A stretch of DNA of 64,000 bases from assembly GCA_949051815.1 (NCBI GenBank), contig CARQVR010000001.1, positions 62,001 through 126,000 of the forward strand. The letters run 5' to 3'. Below are positions 25,348-35,260 of this stretch, one piece after another. This DNA comes from an uncultured Lachnospiraceae bacterium (lineage in GTDB: Bacteria; Bacillota; Clostridia; Lachnospirales; Lachnospiraceae). A program made the position numbers and the translations under genes. The notes beneath the pieces were generated by a model. It was not told the origin of the DNA. It worked only from the letters and a program-made list of their open reading frames with translations, and made no database searches. The first letter of the stretch is position 1; the number at the start of each line of letters is the position of its first letter.

Positions 25348-27372
25348 TCAATCTTCTACTTTCAGCGCGAAGTCGCTGCGGTCAAGCGAAAAATTCGGAT
25401 TGTAGTAGGGATCTCCCTGCTCCAAAAGCTCCTTCCACCGCTCCCGGAAGAGCGCCGCCTCCTTCTCGTAGCGTTCTGCGTTTTCTCCGCTTAAATCCTT
25501 TCCTCTGGACGCCGACTCATAGTGATACAGCTCCGCAAACGGGGTAAAGACATTCACCCGCCCGGCCTTCCACGCACGGATGCACAGATCCACGTCATTC
25601 AATGCCACGGCAAACGTCTCGTCCAGCCCGCCCAGCTCCTCAAAGAGCGCTTTTCGCATCATCAGGCAGGCGCCCGTCACCGCCATCACATTCTGCGCGT
25701 AACAGAGCCGCCCCATATAACCGAGATTCCGATGATCCACACGGTAATGACTGTGTCCCGCCGTCCTGTGCGCGCCAAGCCCCAGAACCACGCCCGCATG
25801 CTGGATCGTCCTGTCCTCATAGTAGAGCTTGGCGCCGACCGCGCCCACGTCCTTACGCTGGGCATACATCAAAAGCTCCTCGATCCAGTCCGGTGTAATG
25901 ACACTAGTGTCATTATTCAGAAGAATCACATATTCACCCGTTGCCGCGGAAACGCCCAGATTATTGATTCTTGAATAGTTGAACTCCCCTTTATAGGTGA
26001 TAACCCTGATCGCGGGATTCTCCTGTATCTTTTTATAGCAGGTCTGAATTTCCTCCGAAACGCTGTTGTTCTCCACCACGATAATCTCATAATTGTCGTA
26101 AGTGCTGCGCTCCAATATGGAGGAAATGCAGCGCGTCAGATCCTCGGGGTGGTCCTTGTTCGGAATCACGATAGACACTTTCGGATTTCCCAGAATCTCA
26201 TACTTGATCTGGAAAATCGTCTCAAATGCCTTCGTGGAAGTGATCTCAAAGTTTTTAAAGCCCTGCGCCGTCAGATGGGCCGCCACCGCTCCCTTTGCCG
26301 CCTCGATGGCATAGCTCTTTGCGCTGATGTCGGAGGCCACGCTGCCCGCATGGGACCGCCAGTAATACAGGAGCTTTGGCACATGCACCACACACTTTGC
26401 GCGGGCGGTGAGCCGCAGTATCATGTCGTGATCCTGACTGCCGTCAAACTCGGAGCGGAACAGCTCCGTGCCGTCTAAAAGACATCTCGCAAAAGCGCTG
26501 AAATGGCAGATGTAATTGTTTGCCCGCAGATTGTCCGGCGCATAATCCGGTTTAAAATGCAGGGTAATCATGTCGTCGATGGTGCCGCTTCCCTTGAACG
26601 TGGCTTCGTCACAGTAAATATAGTCCGCCCCCTTCTCGCAGATCACCTTCATGTACTCAAACAGAACGCACGGGTGCAGCACATCGTCATGGTCGAAAAG
26701 CGCGATATAATTTCCCGAAGACATGGACAGGCAGGCGTTTGTATTGCCGGAAATTCCCTCGTTTTTTGCAAGCTTCTTGTACAGAATCCGGCAGTAGAGG
26801 CTGCTGCTGGGACGCAGATACTGTTTATCCCTCTCCATATATTCCCTGCAGATCTGCTCCACATAGGCGTGCTCCTCATCCGACCCGTCGGCCAGACAAA
26901 GCTCCCAGCCCTCGTAAGTCTGATCCATCACGGACTCTATGGCCTGCCGCAAAAACTTCTCCGGCGTATTATAAAGCGGCATAAGAATGCTGAATTTCAC
27001 TTCTCTGTCAAACTTGTGGAGACGCTGTCTCGCCGCCTCCGGCAGCTCCGGAAAACCGGCCGACCCATGCTGCGCCCTCGCCTGCCGCTCGATCATCTTG
27101 GCATTCACCTTGCGGGCAATCCCCTTGAGACTCCCGTAACAGCCAAGCCGTTCCTTCACCCTGGTGAGCTTGTGAAACAGGATACGCAGCGGCTTGGATG
27201 CCCGCCAGAGAAGACTTCCCTTGATTCTTTCCAGTTTCCTCTCCGTCTGCGCCTTATTCTTCTCCGCATCCGAAAGCTTCTCCGTAAGCGCACGGCCCCG
27301 GCGTTTCTCTCTCCCGTAGGCGTCCTTATAAAAGCGGAGCGCTTCTGATTCCGTCATTTCCTTCCGTTCCAT
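25348..27372 (-). CDS. Two-domain family 2 glycosyltransferase
   Basis: About 674 residues. An N-terminal coiled-coil and basic region (1-120) precedes two GT2 domains. The first has VKFSILMPLYNTPEKFLRQA, NTNACLSMSSGNYI and ALFDHDDVLHPC. The second has KVSIVIPNKDHPEDLTRCI, IIVVENNS, YVILLNNDTSVITPDWIEEL and VALNDVDLCIRAWKAG. Such tandem enzymes often add two sugars or make a processive polymer. The start at 27372 follows GGAAAGGAG; the frame opens earlier at 27423 without a site. It lies 20 bases after the next glycosyltransferase gene's stop when the N-terminal extension is excluded, and probably shares its operon. Confidence 0.9.
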   Translation of the reverse strand: MERKEMTESEALRFYKDAYGREKRRGRALTEKLSDAEKNKAQTERKLERIKGSLLWRASKPLRILFHKLTRVKERLGCYGSLKGIARKVNAKMIERQARAQHGSAGFPELPEAARQRLHKFDREVKFSILMPLYNTPEKFLRQAIESVMDQTYEGWELCLADGSDEEHAYVEQICREYMERDKQYLRPSSSLYCRILYKKLAKNEGISGNTNACLSMSSGNYIALFDHDDVLHPCVLFEYMKVICEKGADYIYCDEATFKGSGTIDDMITLHFKPDYAPDNLRANNYICHFSAFARCLLDGTELFRSEFDGSQDHDMILRLTARAKCVVHVPKLLYYWRSHAGSVASDISAKSYAIEAAKGAVAAHLTAQGFKNFEITSTKAFETIFQIKYEILGNPKVSIVIPNKDHPEDLTRCISSILERSTYDNYEIIVVENNSVSEEIQTCYKKIQENPAIRVITYKGEFNYSRINNLGVSAATGEYVILLNNDTSVITPDWIEELLMYAQRKDVGAVGAKLYYEDRTIQHAGVVLGLGAHRTAGHSHYRVDHRNLGYMGRLCYAQNVMAVTGACLMMRKALFEELGGLDETFAVALNDVDLCIRAWKAGRVNVFTPFAELYHYESASRGKDLSGENAERYEKEAALFRERWKELLEQGDPYYNPNFSLDRSDFALKVED

Positions 27373-27443
27373 AGAACTCCTTTCCCTGTGGCAAAACGCC
27401 TCTTTACCATACCGCAAAATCACCGCCGCGTTTCACACTCGTC

Positions 27444-29840
27444 TCACACGTTTAGCGTGCGCTCAGACCATGCCGCAAAGCACAATCCGGACTCCGTCCC
27501 GCTTACTGCTTCCGTCTCCGCCAGCATACCGACCTTATACTCTCCCTGCGCCAGCTCCTCCCGCCGCAGACGCAGCACAAATCCGGACAGCCCGATATGC
27601 TTCTCCTGCGGCAGAATCGCCTCCACATCCGTCCTGTGCCAGTCCGCCGGTACCGCCAGATAGCCCGCGCCGTCTGTTCTTTGTAAAATCACTTTCCGCC
27701 CGAAAGCCGCGTTGTCGGCGCCGGAAATATAGCTCCACCCCATAATCCACACAATATCCGGCTCGTCGGCCAGAATCTTATGCTGGGCTCCGGCCAGATC
27801 CACGGTGAGCCGCAGCACACCCCGGCCGGCCTTTTTCAACAGCCTGCGCATAGAGGATTTCGGCAGAAACGACGCCTCCTGCACACAGAGGTGATCCTCA
27901 TGGGGAAACTTATAATTACACATGTAATTTGACGCATTGTCAATCAGATTCTTGTGATAAAACGGGTCGTTCCCGCGCATCCCCGAATGCTTTCCGTAAA
28001 GCGTCTCCTTCTCCGCAAGCAGCCTATCCCATTTCCTCTCGTTCTGCTCATCCAGACCGCGGCTTATGGATTCGTGGTGCCAGAGAATCGCGTCGTTTCT
28101 CTGCACATTGACATAGCCCGCCTCCAGCAGCTTAAAGCAGAAATCCACATCGTTGTAGGCCACCGGCAGACTCTCGTCCAGACCGCCTGCCCTCTCGTAT
28201 TTTTGCCGCGTCACCATCAGACAGGCCGCCGTCACCGCCGCCACATTATAAGTGACCCGGTTTCTCCCGAAGTAATAATCCTCCTCGTCTGGGAAAGTAA
28301 CCAGCTTATGGGAAGGCCCGATTTTTAAGTTTGTGACGCCTGCATGCTGGATATTTTCCGTACCCGCATACCACAGCTTCGCCCCCACGGCTCCCACATG
28401 GGGCAAAAGCGCCTGTCCCGCCATGCGTTCCAGCCAGCTCCCCTCAATGATCTCTATGTCATCGTTCATCAGAAGAATCAGATCTCCCCTGGCCTTCTTC
28501 TCACCCAGATTGCACATTTTGGAAAAGTTAAAGGGCATCGGTTCATAAATATAAGTAAAACCGAAGATTTTCTGCAGCGCCTCCATTTTCCCGCGGTTTT
28601 CCTCACTGCTTCCGTTATCCACCACAATCCACTCATAAAAGCGGTACAGCGTCTTTTGCTTAAAGGAACGGAGACATTTCTCCAGCACCTCCGGATGGTC
28701 TTTGGACGGAATGATCACGGACACCACGCGATGCGGCGCAATCGCTGTATTTTCACTTCCTGAACGGGTACACCGCTCCGTACCGGAAACGGAAGTATCG
28801 TAGAGCAGATGGTAGATATCCGGATCCGCCCCCTGCCGCAGCGTACCACGGCCGCCTCTCCGCATCAGCATATCTTCCTTGAGGGTCACATATGCGGAAG
28901 AAGCGCCCGTCAGAAAACGCCCTTCCGCAAGCTCCTTTTTCAGACTTTTCTGAACAAACAGAAACTGTTCTCTTGGCGAAACAGTCTGTCCCGCCCCGAC
29001 AGCGTCTCCCGCCGGCAGTTCATATCTTCTATGGTAAAGAATGGATTCCAGATGCCCGATGGCCTCCCGCCTTCTTCTGAAATACCCCTGCGAAAGTTCC
29101 TCGATCTCCTCCTCCAGCCGCAGGCAAAGCTCGTAAAAGCCCAGATCGGGGTCTTTCATGCTCATCGCCCGGTAACTCATGCTGTCGAGCACACCGACCC
29201 GGACCGCCACAAAATGCCCCCAATACTGGAACGCAAGGAGGGTATCGGGAGAGTAGGCCGGTTTCAGCCATGGCTCCATCCGTTTCGACAGATCCTCCCA
29301 ATAAAAGTCTTCATCCGCATAAGCCAGAAGACACGCGCTGTTTTTTGCAAAAAAGTTCCGCACCTCGGAAAACACATGGGGCGCAAGCAGGCCGTCGCCG
29401 TAAGTCAGAATGCGGACATCCGTCTCCGGCACCGCAATCTCGCGAAATCCCTGCACCACAATCGGCTCCGACAATCCAATAACATCTGTATTTTTATTCT
29501 CACACTCCGCAATCCATTGCAGGTAGGGGTTGGACTGCCGCCAGAGTGTCTCCTCATACGCCTGCCTTCTCTCCTCCGAAGCCTGTATTTCCGACAGCCC
29601 CTCCTCCGAAGCCGCAGCACCCCTCATCCTGCGCACCGCGCTCCGCAGGGGAGCCGACGCCTTAGCCGCCATCCGGTACAGTGTATTGGCGCAGATACGG
29701 TTCAGACTATCCTGCAAATCCGCCTGCCGCCTTTCCGCATCCGCAATGCGTCCGGCCATCTGGGTATTCTTTTTTCGCTCCTCCTCGTAGGCAGCCATGT
29801 AGTAGGCCACCCAGTCAAAACGGTTTTTCTGAACGCTCAT
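27444..29840 (-). CDS. Large family 2 glycosyltransferase with extra domains
   Basis: A 798-residue protein. Residues 1-90 contain a helical coiled-coil stretch. Residues 130-330 resemble a degenerate GT2-like domain (LLAYADEDFYWEDLSKRM). Residues 370-620 form a clear GT2 domain with SVIIPSKDHPEVLEKCLRSF, WIVVDNGSSEEN, LILLMNDDIEIIEGSWLE and AYNDVDFCFKLLEAGYVN. The C-terminal 120 residues look like a beta domain. Its ATG overlaps the stop codon of the upstream methyltransferase gene (TGATG), so the two are probably translated together. The sugar and acceptor are unknown. Confidence 0.88.
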   Translation of the reverse strand: MSVQKNRFDWVAYYMAAYEEERKKNTQMAGRIADAERRQADLQDSLNRICANTLYRMAAKASAPLRSAVRRMRGAAASEEGLSEIQASEERRQAYEETLWRQSNPYLQWIAECENKNTDVIGLSEPIVVQGFREIAVPETDVRILTYGDGLLAPHVFSEVRNFFAKNSACLLAYADEDFYWEDLSKRMEPWLKPAYSPDTLLAFQYWGHFVAVRVGVLDSMSYRAMSMKDPDLGFYELCLRLEEEIEELSQGYFRRRREAIGHLESILYHRRYELPAGDAVGAGQTVSPREQFLFVQKSLKKELAEGRFLTGASSAYVTLKEDMLMRRGGRGTLRQGADPDIYHLLYDTSVSGTERCTRSGSENTAIAPHRVVSVIIPSKDHPEVLEKCLRSFKQKTLYRFYEWIVVDNGSSEENRGKMEALQKIFGFTYIYEPMPFNFSKMCNLGEKKARGDLILLMNDDIEIIEGSWLERMAGQALLPHVGAVGAKLWYAGTENIQHAGVTNLKIGPSHKLVTFPDEEDYYFGRNRVTYNVAAVTAACLMVTRQKYERAGGLDESLPVAYNDVDFCFKLLEAGYVNVQRNDAILWHHESISRGLDEQNERKWDRLLAEKETLYGKHSGMRGNDPFYHKNLIDNASNYMCNYKFPHEDHLCVQEASFLPKSSMRRLLKKAGRGVLRLTVDLAGAQHKILADEPDIVWIMGWSYISGADNAAFGRKVILQRTDGAGYLAVPADWHRTDVEAILPQEKHIGLSGFVLRLRREELAQGEYKVGMLAETEAVSGTESGLCFAAWSERTLNV

Positions 29841-31984
29841 CAGTTAAACAGTCCCCTTTTCTGCAAATGTTTCATGGTTTCCGACGGCATCGCGGTCACT
29901 TCCATAACCGCCTCCAGATGATTTTCTTCCTCCGAGGGCAGCCCCGGAAGCGAGAGGGTGATATTCGGATCATCCGTGGGAAAAGCGTAGGTGTCCTCTC
30001 CGATCTTAAATCCGTTCATCTGGAGCTGTTTCCCTTTCAGGGGAATCTCCACGCCGTTCCAACTGATTCTTCCAATATAAATGATACATGCCTGACTGCC
30101 GGGATCTATCCGCACCGCGCTCCGTCCTCTCGCGATACGGACGGAAAGCTCCACCGTGCCCTCCCCGGTACGCAGAACCTGTTCTCCGTCCTCCTCCGGG
30201 AAAAAGGACTGCTCCTCCGAAAATCCCCTCCCGGTATCCTCATAGATCTGTATGCGGTTGTCCGCAGATCTGTTTCCCATCCTCTCACAGAAATCTGTAA
30301 GCGTGTAAACGGGCTGACCGATGGACTCCCTGATCTCCCCCATGGAAAGCCTCTTCCCTGTCACATATTTCTGGAATTTCATTTCCTGCCTGCGATACTG
30401 TTCCGCCCCCGCAGCATCAATTTCCAGCTTGTTCATTATCAAATCAGGATTTAATCCATTCCTTTTCTCATCCTCAAGCAGGTAGCAGTAAAGTGCACGG
30501 AATGCTATTTCTCTTGTCTCAACAGCCTTGTCAAAAGTCCATTCACAGTCGATCAGCCCCCATTTTTCCTCATTTAAATAACGTGCAATATTGTTTTTTT
30601 GATTTAAGATCTCTTTTTCATCACGCATGTTACTTCCTTGTGGAATCAGCAGATTTGCAAAAATCATGTCGTAATCTGCGATCTCCTTTTCCTCTCCCCA
30701 TGCGATCCGTTTCAGGTACTCGTCGAAGAGGCTGTGAAAACCGTCCAGGTCATTTTTCTCCAGACACTCATCGAGAATTTCTTCCAGCGTCCGCCCTTCC
30801 AAAAATTTAATCGTGATATAAGGTGTGCCGTCCGCCTCTTTTTCCAGCTTGCACGCATTGACCTCCAAACGGCTCCCCTCATACCGTTTGGCCAGTTTTT
30901 CACAGGCTGAAGCCGTGGCTTCTATGTGCCCCCAGGCTCTTTTTGATAACGGTCGTTTCTCTATTTTCCTGCCAAATCCGGTACTTCTCTGCAAAGTTTT
31001 GATCTGAAACTCTTCCTTTCTGTCGTTGGAATACTTCACATATTCCTCCGATAAAGCCGGTCCCAGAAGAAGCATGTAGGAATTGGAAAAAAGAGGAAAC
31101 TGTCCCTCTTTCAATATCGTGTCAAAAACCCGCTTTTCGTCAAAGAGCTGTATTCTGTCGCGGTCAAAATTACGCATGTTATTTGATAATTCCCCACGCT
31201 GCGGCAGCCTCCTGTCGGAATAAAGCGTCGTCATAAACTTATAGTCGGGATAAGGATAATACATCTGCCTCTCCGAAAAGCCGCATCTGTCCGCTATGGC
31301 CAGAAGCCCGTCTCTCGTAAAGGTACGCACCACACCGCCCTCCGGATAGTCCTCAATCCCCCCGAAAAAGGTACCCAGATGGTCTTCCCTGCATCCGGCC
31401 CAATACTTTAATCCAAATTTATTTTCTATGGCGATGGCGATATGTCCCCCGGGTTTCAGGTGTTTTTTTATAATCCGCAGGAAATCATCAAATGGCGTTT
31501 CCGAACCGATGTATGCCTGCGCGTACTCAAAAACGCCAATCAGGCAGATATAATCGTAATCATCCGGCAGATCCGGCTCCACATCCTGAAAGTTCCCCAC
31601 ATGAATCGTCACATTGTCCGCCTCCATATGCCGGTAGGCGTTAATCATACTCCGCTTTTTGGAAAGTTCCACACAGGTCACTTCCCCAGCCCGCCTTGAC
31701 AGCGCCCCCGTGATCGCGCCGCAGCCCGATCCGACCTCCAGCACTTTCATGGCGCGGCCAATCGGCAGCCACTCCACAATGTTTTCCCGAAGGGGCGAGA
31801 GGTGATACAGGATTTCCCAGCTCTTTCTCTCCTCTATGATCTTCTGGTACTCCACCTCCGCGCAGTCCCTCGCAATGGCGAGAAGTTCGTCCTCAATCTC
31901 CCCGTCGCAGTAGAAATCCTCGCCGGGATAGTGTGTTAAATCCAGTTTTATTTTTCCAACTTTCTCTGTTTTATCTTCCGCCAT
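29840..31984 (-). CDS. SAM methyltransferase fused to a kinase-like domain
   Basis: A 714-residue protein. Residues 60-250 form a class I methyltransferase: MKVLEVGSGCGAITGALS (motif I, 79-96), the acidic CVELS, and LKPGGHIAIAIEN. Residues 325-500 resemble a small-molecule or protein-kinase fold: DYDMIFANLLIP (437-448) has the D-x4-N spacing of a catalytic loop, and LIDCEWTF (477-484) resembles the metal-binding D-x-E. The C-terminal 150 residues look like beta structure. Methyltransferase-kinase fusions such as WbdD cap O-antigen chains in enteric bacteria. With a Wzt-type exporter next door, a chain-capping role is a reasonable inference. The kinase assignment is tentative. Confidence 0.7.
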   Translation of the reverse strand: MAEDKTEKVGKIKLDLTHYPGEDFYCDGEIEDELLAIARDCAEVEYQKIIEERKSWEILYHLSPLRENIVEWLPIGRAMKVLEVGSGCGAITGALSRRAGEVTCVELSKKRSMINAYRHMEADNVTIHVGNFQDVEPDLPDDYDYICLIGVFEYAQAYIGSETPFDDFLRIIKKHLKPGGHIAIAIENKFGLKYWAGCREDHLGTFFGGIEDYPEGGVVRTFTRDGLLAIADRCGFSERQMYYPYPDYKFMTTLYSDRRLPQRGELSNNMRNFDRDRIQLFDEKRVFDTILKEGQFPLFSNSYMLLLGPALSEEYVKYSNDRKEEFQIKTLQRSTGFGRKIEKRPLSKRAWGHIEATASACEKLAKRYEGSRLEVNACKLEKEADGTPYITIKFLEGRTLEEILDECLEKNDLDGFHSLFDEYLKRIAWGEEKEIADYDMIFANLLIPQGSNMRDEKEILNQKNNIARYLNEEKWGLIDCEWTFDKAVETREIAFRALYCYLLEDEKRNGLNPDLIMNKLEIDAAGAEQYRRQEMKFQKYVTGKRLSMGEIRESIGQPVYTLTDFCERMGNRSADNRIQIYEDTGRGFSEEQSFFPEEDGEQVLRTGEGTVELSVRIARGRSAVRIDPGSQACIIYIGRISWNGVEIPLKGKQLQMNGFKIGEDTYAFPTDDPNITLSLPGLPSEEENHLEAVMEVTAMPSETMKHLQKRGLFN

Positions 31985-32023
31985 CTTCCGTTCCTTCCCG
32001 GCGCCGCCTTTAAATACCGCTTG

Positions 32024-33328
32024 CTATTTTACTGTAACCGTTGAATTCATGTCATAAAATCCCACCGTGTTCTTATCTGATATCACCGTCACGCCCAGCA
32101 CATCATAGAGCCTGTGATAGACCGTGAAATCGTCCTCCTCATAACCGGTGACTCCCAGCGAGAGCAGATACTCACCGCCCTGTAAGTTCATTTCCTGCGT
32201 AAAGGTGATCTCCTTCGTCTCCCCGGCCTCCACAGACTCCAGAAAAGCCTTCTCAAACATCGTGTTGGTGCCCGTGATCTCCGTTCCGCGCACGGTTTTG
32301 ATGGTAAACGCAAAAATCGGCGCAGCAATCCGCTCCGTCATCTCCACGCGCATATGAATGGTGAACGCACTGCCCTTTAAAATGGTGGCCGTTCTCGTCC
32401 CCTTCTCATCCGTTATATAGTATTCCGTGATCTGCGCCTTTTTAGAACCATACTCTAAAAGGTCGGGATTTTCGGCCTTCCCTCCCTGCTGCCGTTCATC
32501 CATCTTGCTGCCGTCCACGCCTTTGGCCGCCATCGCCCGAAGCTGCTCGTCATCAAGCAGACGCTCCCCTTCCGATTCGGGCGCCGTATACTGCCCCACC
32601 AGCACCTGTTTATAGGTGTCTATCATCTGTTTGGGCGCGCCCTCTCCCAGCTTAATGCCCTGATTCAGAAGCACCACGCGGTCGCAGTACTTGCTGATGC
32701 TGCTCAGGTCATGGCTGACAAACACAATCGTCTTGCCCATTTCCTTAAACTCTTCAAACTTATGATAACACTTGGCCTGAAAAAAGACATCGCCCACCGA
32801 GAGCGCCTCATCCACGATGAGAATCTCCGGATCGATATTGATCGCAACCGCAAAAGCCAGCCGCACAAACATGCCGCTGGAGTAGGTTTTGGCAGGCTGG
32901 TACACATAGTCTCCGATATCCGCGAAGGCCAGTATCTCGTCCAGTTTCTGATCGATCTCCTTCTTGGAAAAACCGATCATCGTGCCATTCAGATAAATAT
33001 TTTCAATGCCGTTATATTCCATATTGAATCCGGCTCCCAGCTCCAGCAGGGCGGAAATGCGTCCGTTGACCTCCACATTGCCCGCCGTGGGAGAAAGAAC
33101 ACCTGTTATTATCTTCAAAATCGTGGATTTTCCAGAACCGTTGGTGCCGATAATCCCCACGCACTCCCCCTGCCTGATGGTCATATCGACCCCTTTTAAG
33201 GCGCGGTGTTCCGTATGGTGCTTTCCCCGTCCGATGTGAAGCGCCTCTTTCAGCCTGTCCGATGGCCGGTCATAGAGCTTATACACTTTTTCGAGGTCTG
33301 TGACCCTGATCGCGATATGATTGTCCAT
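32024..33328 (-). CDS. wzt: Polysaccharide ABC exporter ATPase with C-terminal sugar-binding domain
   Basis: A 434-residue protein. Residues 1-245 are the ATPase: Walker A GTNGSGKS, the KTYSSGM signature, Walker B ILIVDEALSVGD and the H-loop VSHD. The TagH/Wzt-type sequence LELGAGFNMEYNGIENIYLNG is present. After a linker rich in Lys, Glu and Gln, residues 295-434 resemble the Wzt C-terminal beta-sandwich, which in Gram-negative systems reads the capped end of the glycan before export. With the Wzm gene it forms the pump moving lipid-linked polysaccharide to the outer face. Confidence 0.92.
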   Translation of the reverse strand: MDNHIAIRVTDLEKVYKLYDRPSDRLKEALHIGRGKHHTEHRALKGVDMTIRQGECVGIIGTNGSGKSTILKIITGVLSPTAGNVEVNGRISALLELGAGFNMEYNGIENIYLNGTMIGFSKKEIDQKLDEILAFADIGDYVYQPAKTYSSGMFVRLAFAVAINIDPEILIVDEALSVGDVFFQAKCYHKFEEFKEMGKTIVFVSHDLSSISKYCDRVVLLNQGIKLGEGAPKQMIDTYKQVLVGQYTAPESEGERLLDDEQLRAMAAKGVDGSKMDERQQGGKAENPDLLEYGSKKAQITEYYITDEKGTRTATILKGSAFTIHMRVEMTERIAAPIFAFTIKTVRGTEITGTNTMFEKAFLESVEAGETKEITFTQEMNLQGGEYLLSLGVTGYEEDDFTVYHRLYDVLGVTVISDKNTVGFYDMNSTVTVK

Positions 33329-33546
33329 TACTTATTTCCTCATGTTTTATGCGCATATTCCCCTTTTTCTTATGCCCATTGCCGCAGCTCGAATCCGCGT
33401 CTTCGTTCCACTTCGGTCTGCGCTAAACGGACATCCCCCGGATGTCCAGCGCCGCTTCTTCTCGCTCGCAGGCTGTCGCTCTGTTTCATTCCGCAGTTAC
33501 GCCGAGGCTGCGTAGCAGTCCTCGTGATCGAGCTTGCTCGATCGGC
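33329..33546. other. Hairpin-rich gap between wzm and wzt
   Basis: This is an unusually long gap inside an operon. It contains GGACATCC/GGATGTCC and GATCGAGC/GCTCGATC stems and several GC-rich repeats of the kind seen in the dispersed elements, but no frame with a ribosome site. I could not match it to another copy in the window. It may set the ratio of Wzm to Wzt by mRNA processing (inference). Confidence 0.45.
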
Positions 33547-34581
33547 TTATAGCACATCCGCAAAATGGCTGCGCAGTCTCCTGAATACCAGCGTTCCAAT
33601 ACAAAACATACTGATCGTAAAGATCCAGAAGTACGTGGATGAGTAAAAGTGCTCAAAGAACCATACTTCCTCAAAAATCGCGCTCCGGTAGCCATTTACG
33701 ATATACACAAGCGGGTTCAGCTTAAAGAGCGTTTTCATGTTATCGCTGGGAAGCATATTGATATTCCACATGATCGGGGTAGCCCACATACCGATCTGCA
33801 GCGCAATGCTGATCACCTGCTGCAAATCCCTGATAAAAACCACCAGCGCGCTTGTCAGATAGCTGAGCGCCAGCACGAAGAAAATCAGGCACACACTGTA
33901 ATAGAGAAGCTGTATGGTGTAAACGGTAGGCGTATAGCCGTAGCACACCGACACCACCAGCAGGATCCCCACAAAAAACACATGGATAAAAGTAGCCGCA
34001 ATCACCTTGATAATCGGCAGAATACTAATATTAAACACTACTTTCTTGACCAGATAGGTGTACTCCACAAGCGCCATCGTCCCTTGGGAAATCGCCTCCG
34101 AAAAGTAAAACCACGGCACCAGACCGGCCATCAGATAGAGCACATAAGGCGGCGCCTCGCCGTCCGCAGCCACGAACTCCACCCTCGCCTGAAACACTTT
34201 GTCAAACACGATCCAGTACATCAGCACCGTAACTACCGGCTGTGCCATCGCCCACACAATTCCCAGATAGGATCCGGCATAGCGCTTTTTAAAATCATTT
34301 TTCGCCAGTTTCCATATAAGCCCCCTGCTCTGGAACAGCTCCACCGGTATCGTCACAATCCTGTCATAATAGATCGTGAACATGATGCAGGTAAAGGTAA
34401 GCAGCACACAGCCGCTGACCTTCTTCATCTGCTCCGTCACCTGATCGGCCAGCGGATTGTGGTGCAGAATCAGCACCGAGGCCAAAATCAGGCCGAACCC
34501 CCAGAATATCGCGATGGCCGCGGACTTCGGAAACCCCTTTTTCTTTATACAGTTTTTCTCTTCCTGTTTCTTCTCGTCCAT
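33547..34581 (-). CDS. wzm: Polysaccharide ABC exporter permease
   Basis: About 344 residues. There are two extra N-terminal helices (AIAIFWGFGLILASVLIL and CVLLTFTCIMFTIYY), then the ABC-2 exporter core with six helices, beginning with the amphipathic LIWKLAKNDFKKRYAGSYLG and WAMAQPVVTVLMYWIVF typical of Wzm/TagG permeases. It pairs with the ATPase at 32024. The start at 34581 has GAAGG eight bases upstream and clears the rfbC stop by 13 bases; a longer frame would overlap rfbC. The extra N-terminal helices are not usual for TagG. Confidence 0.9.
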   Translation of the reverse strand: MDEKKQEEKNCIKKKGFPKSAAIAIFWGFGLILASVLILHHNPLADQVTEQMKKVSGCVLLTFTCIMFTIYYDRIVTIPVELFQSRGLIWKLAKNDFKKRYAGSYLGIVWAMAQPVVTVLMYWIVFDKVFQARVEFVAADGEAPPYVLYLMAGLVPWFYFSEAISQGTMALVEYTYLVKKVVFNISILPIIKVIAATFIHVFFVGILLVVSVCYGYTPTVYTIQLLYYSVCLIFFVLALSYLTSALVVFIRDLQQVISIALQIGMWATPIMWNINMLPSDNMKTLFKLNPLVYIVNGYRSAIFEEVWFFEHFYSSTYFWIFTISMFCIGTLVFRRLRSHFADVL

Positions 34582-34594
34582 ATCACTGCCTTCT

Positions 34595-35167
34595 TTATTC
34601 TGCGGGTAACGCCTCTTTATGGCACAGTGCACAAATGCCCTCCCACTTCTTATCCTTATCCGACATGATAAGCTCCATGCCCCCGGGAATGGGCCAGTCT
34701 ATCCCGATCTCAGGATCGCTCCAGAGGATTCCCCCCTCGTCGTTCGGGTGATAAAAGTCTGTACACTTGTAGGCAAATTCCGCAAAATCCGACAGCACCA
34801 GAAAACCGTGCGCAAAATTCTTCGGAATAAAGAACTGTTTTTTATTTTCCGCCGAGAGCCTTACGCCGTACCACTTGCCGTAAGTCGCAGAACCCGGCCG
34901 CAGATCCACCGCCACGTCGAAAACTTCGCCTGAAATCACACGCACCAGCTTGTCCTGCGGATAATTGATCTGAAAATGCAGTCCCCTGAGTACGCCCTTC
35001 GCGGATGAGGACTGGTTATCCTGTACGAAAACCTGATCGATCCCCGCAGCCTTGTAATCCTCATAGTGATAAGTCTCCATAAAATAACCCCTGCTGTCCC
35101 CAAACACCTTCGGAGTGATCACCTTTAGTCCTTCAATTTCGCATGTCTCCACCGTTATTTTTCCCAT
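34595..35167 (-). CDS. rfbC: dTDP-4-dehydrorhamnose 3,5-epimerase
   Basis: A 190-residue protein with the cupin fold and normal length of RmlC. Conserved pieces are DSRGYFMETYH, VQDNQSSSAKGVLRGLHFQ (catalytic His), KLVRVISGEVFDVAVDLR, GKWYGVRLSAENK, IPKNFAHGFLVLSD, EFAYKCTDFYHP and WSDPEIGIDWP (the acidic partner). It converts dTDP-4-keto-6-deoxyglucose to dTDP-4-keto-rhamnose. It lies in the minus-strand run between the GH25 gene and wzm. Confidence 0.96.
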   Translation of the reverse strand: MGKITVETCEIEGLKVITPKVFGDSRGYFMETYHYEDYKAAGIDQVFVQDNQSSSAKGVLRGLHFQINYPQDKLVRVISGEVFDVAVDLRPGSATYGKWYGVRLSAENKKQFFIPKNFAHGFLVLSDFAEFAYKCTDFYHPNDEGGILWSDPEIGIDWPIPGGMELIMSDKDKKWEGICALCHKEALPAE

Positions 35168-35260
35168 CGTAATTTCCTCCTTGTCTGCCGTTTGCCGGTC
35201 TGGCTTTCAGCCCGCGCCCATGCACCGCCTGTCATTCAGCCCGCGCCCATCTTCTCCGAT

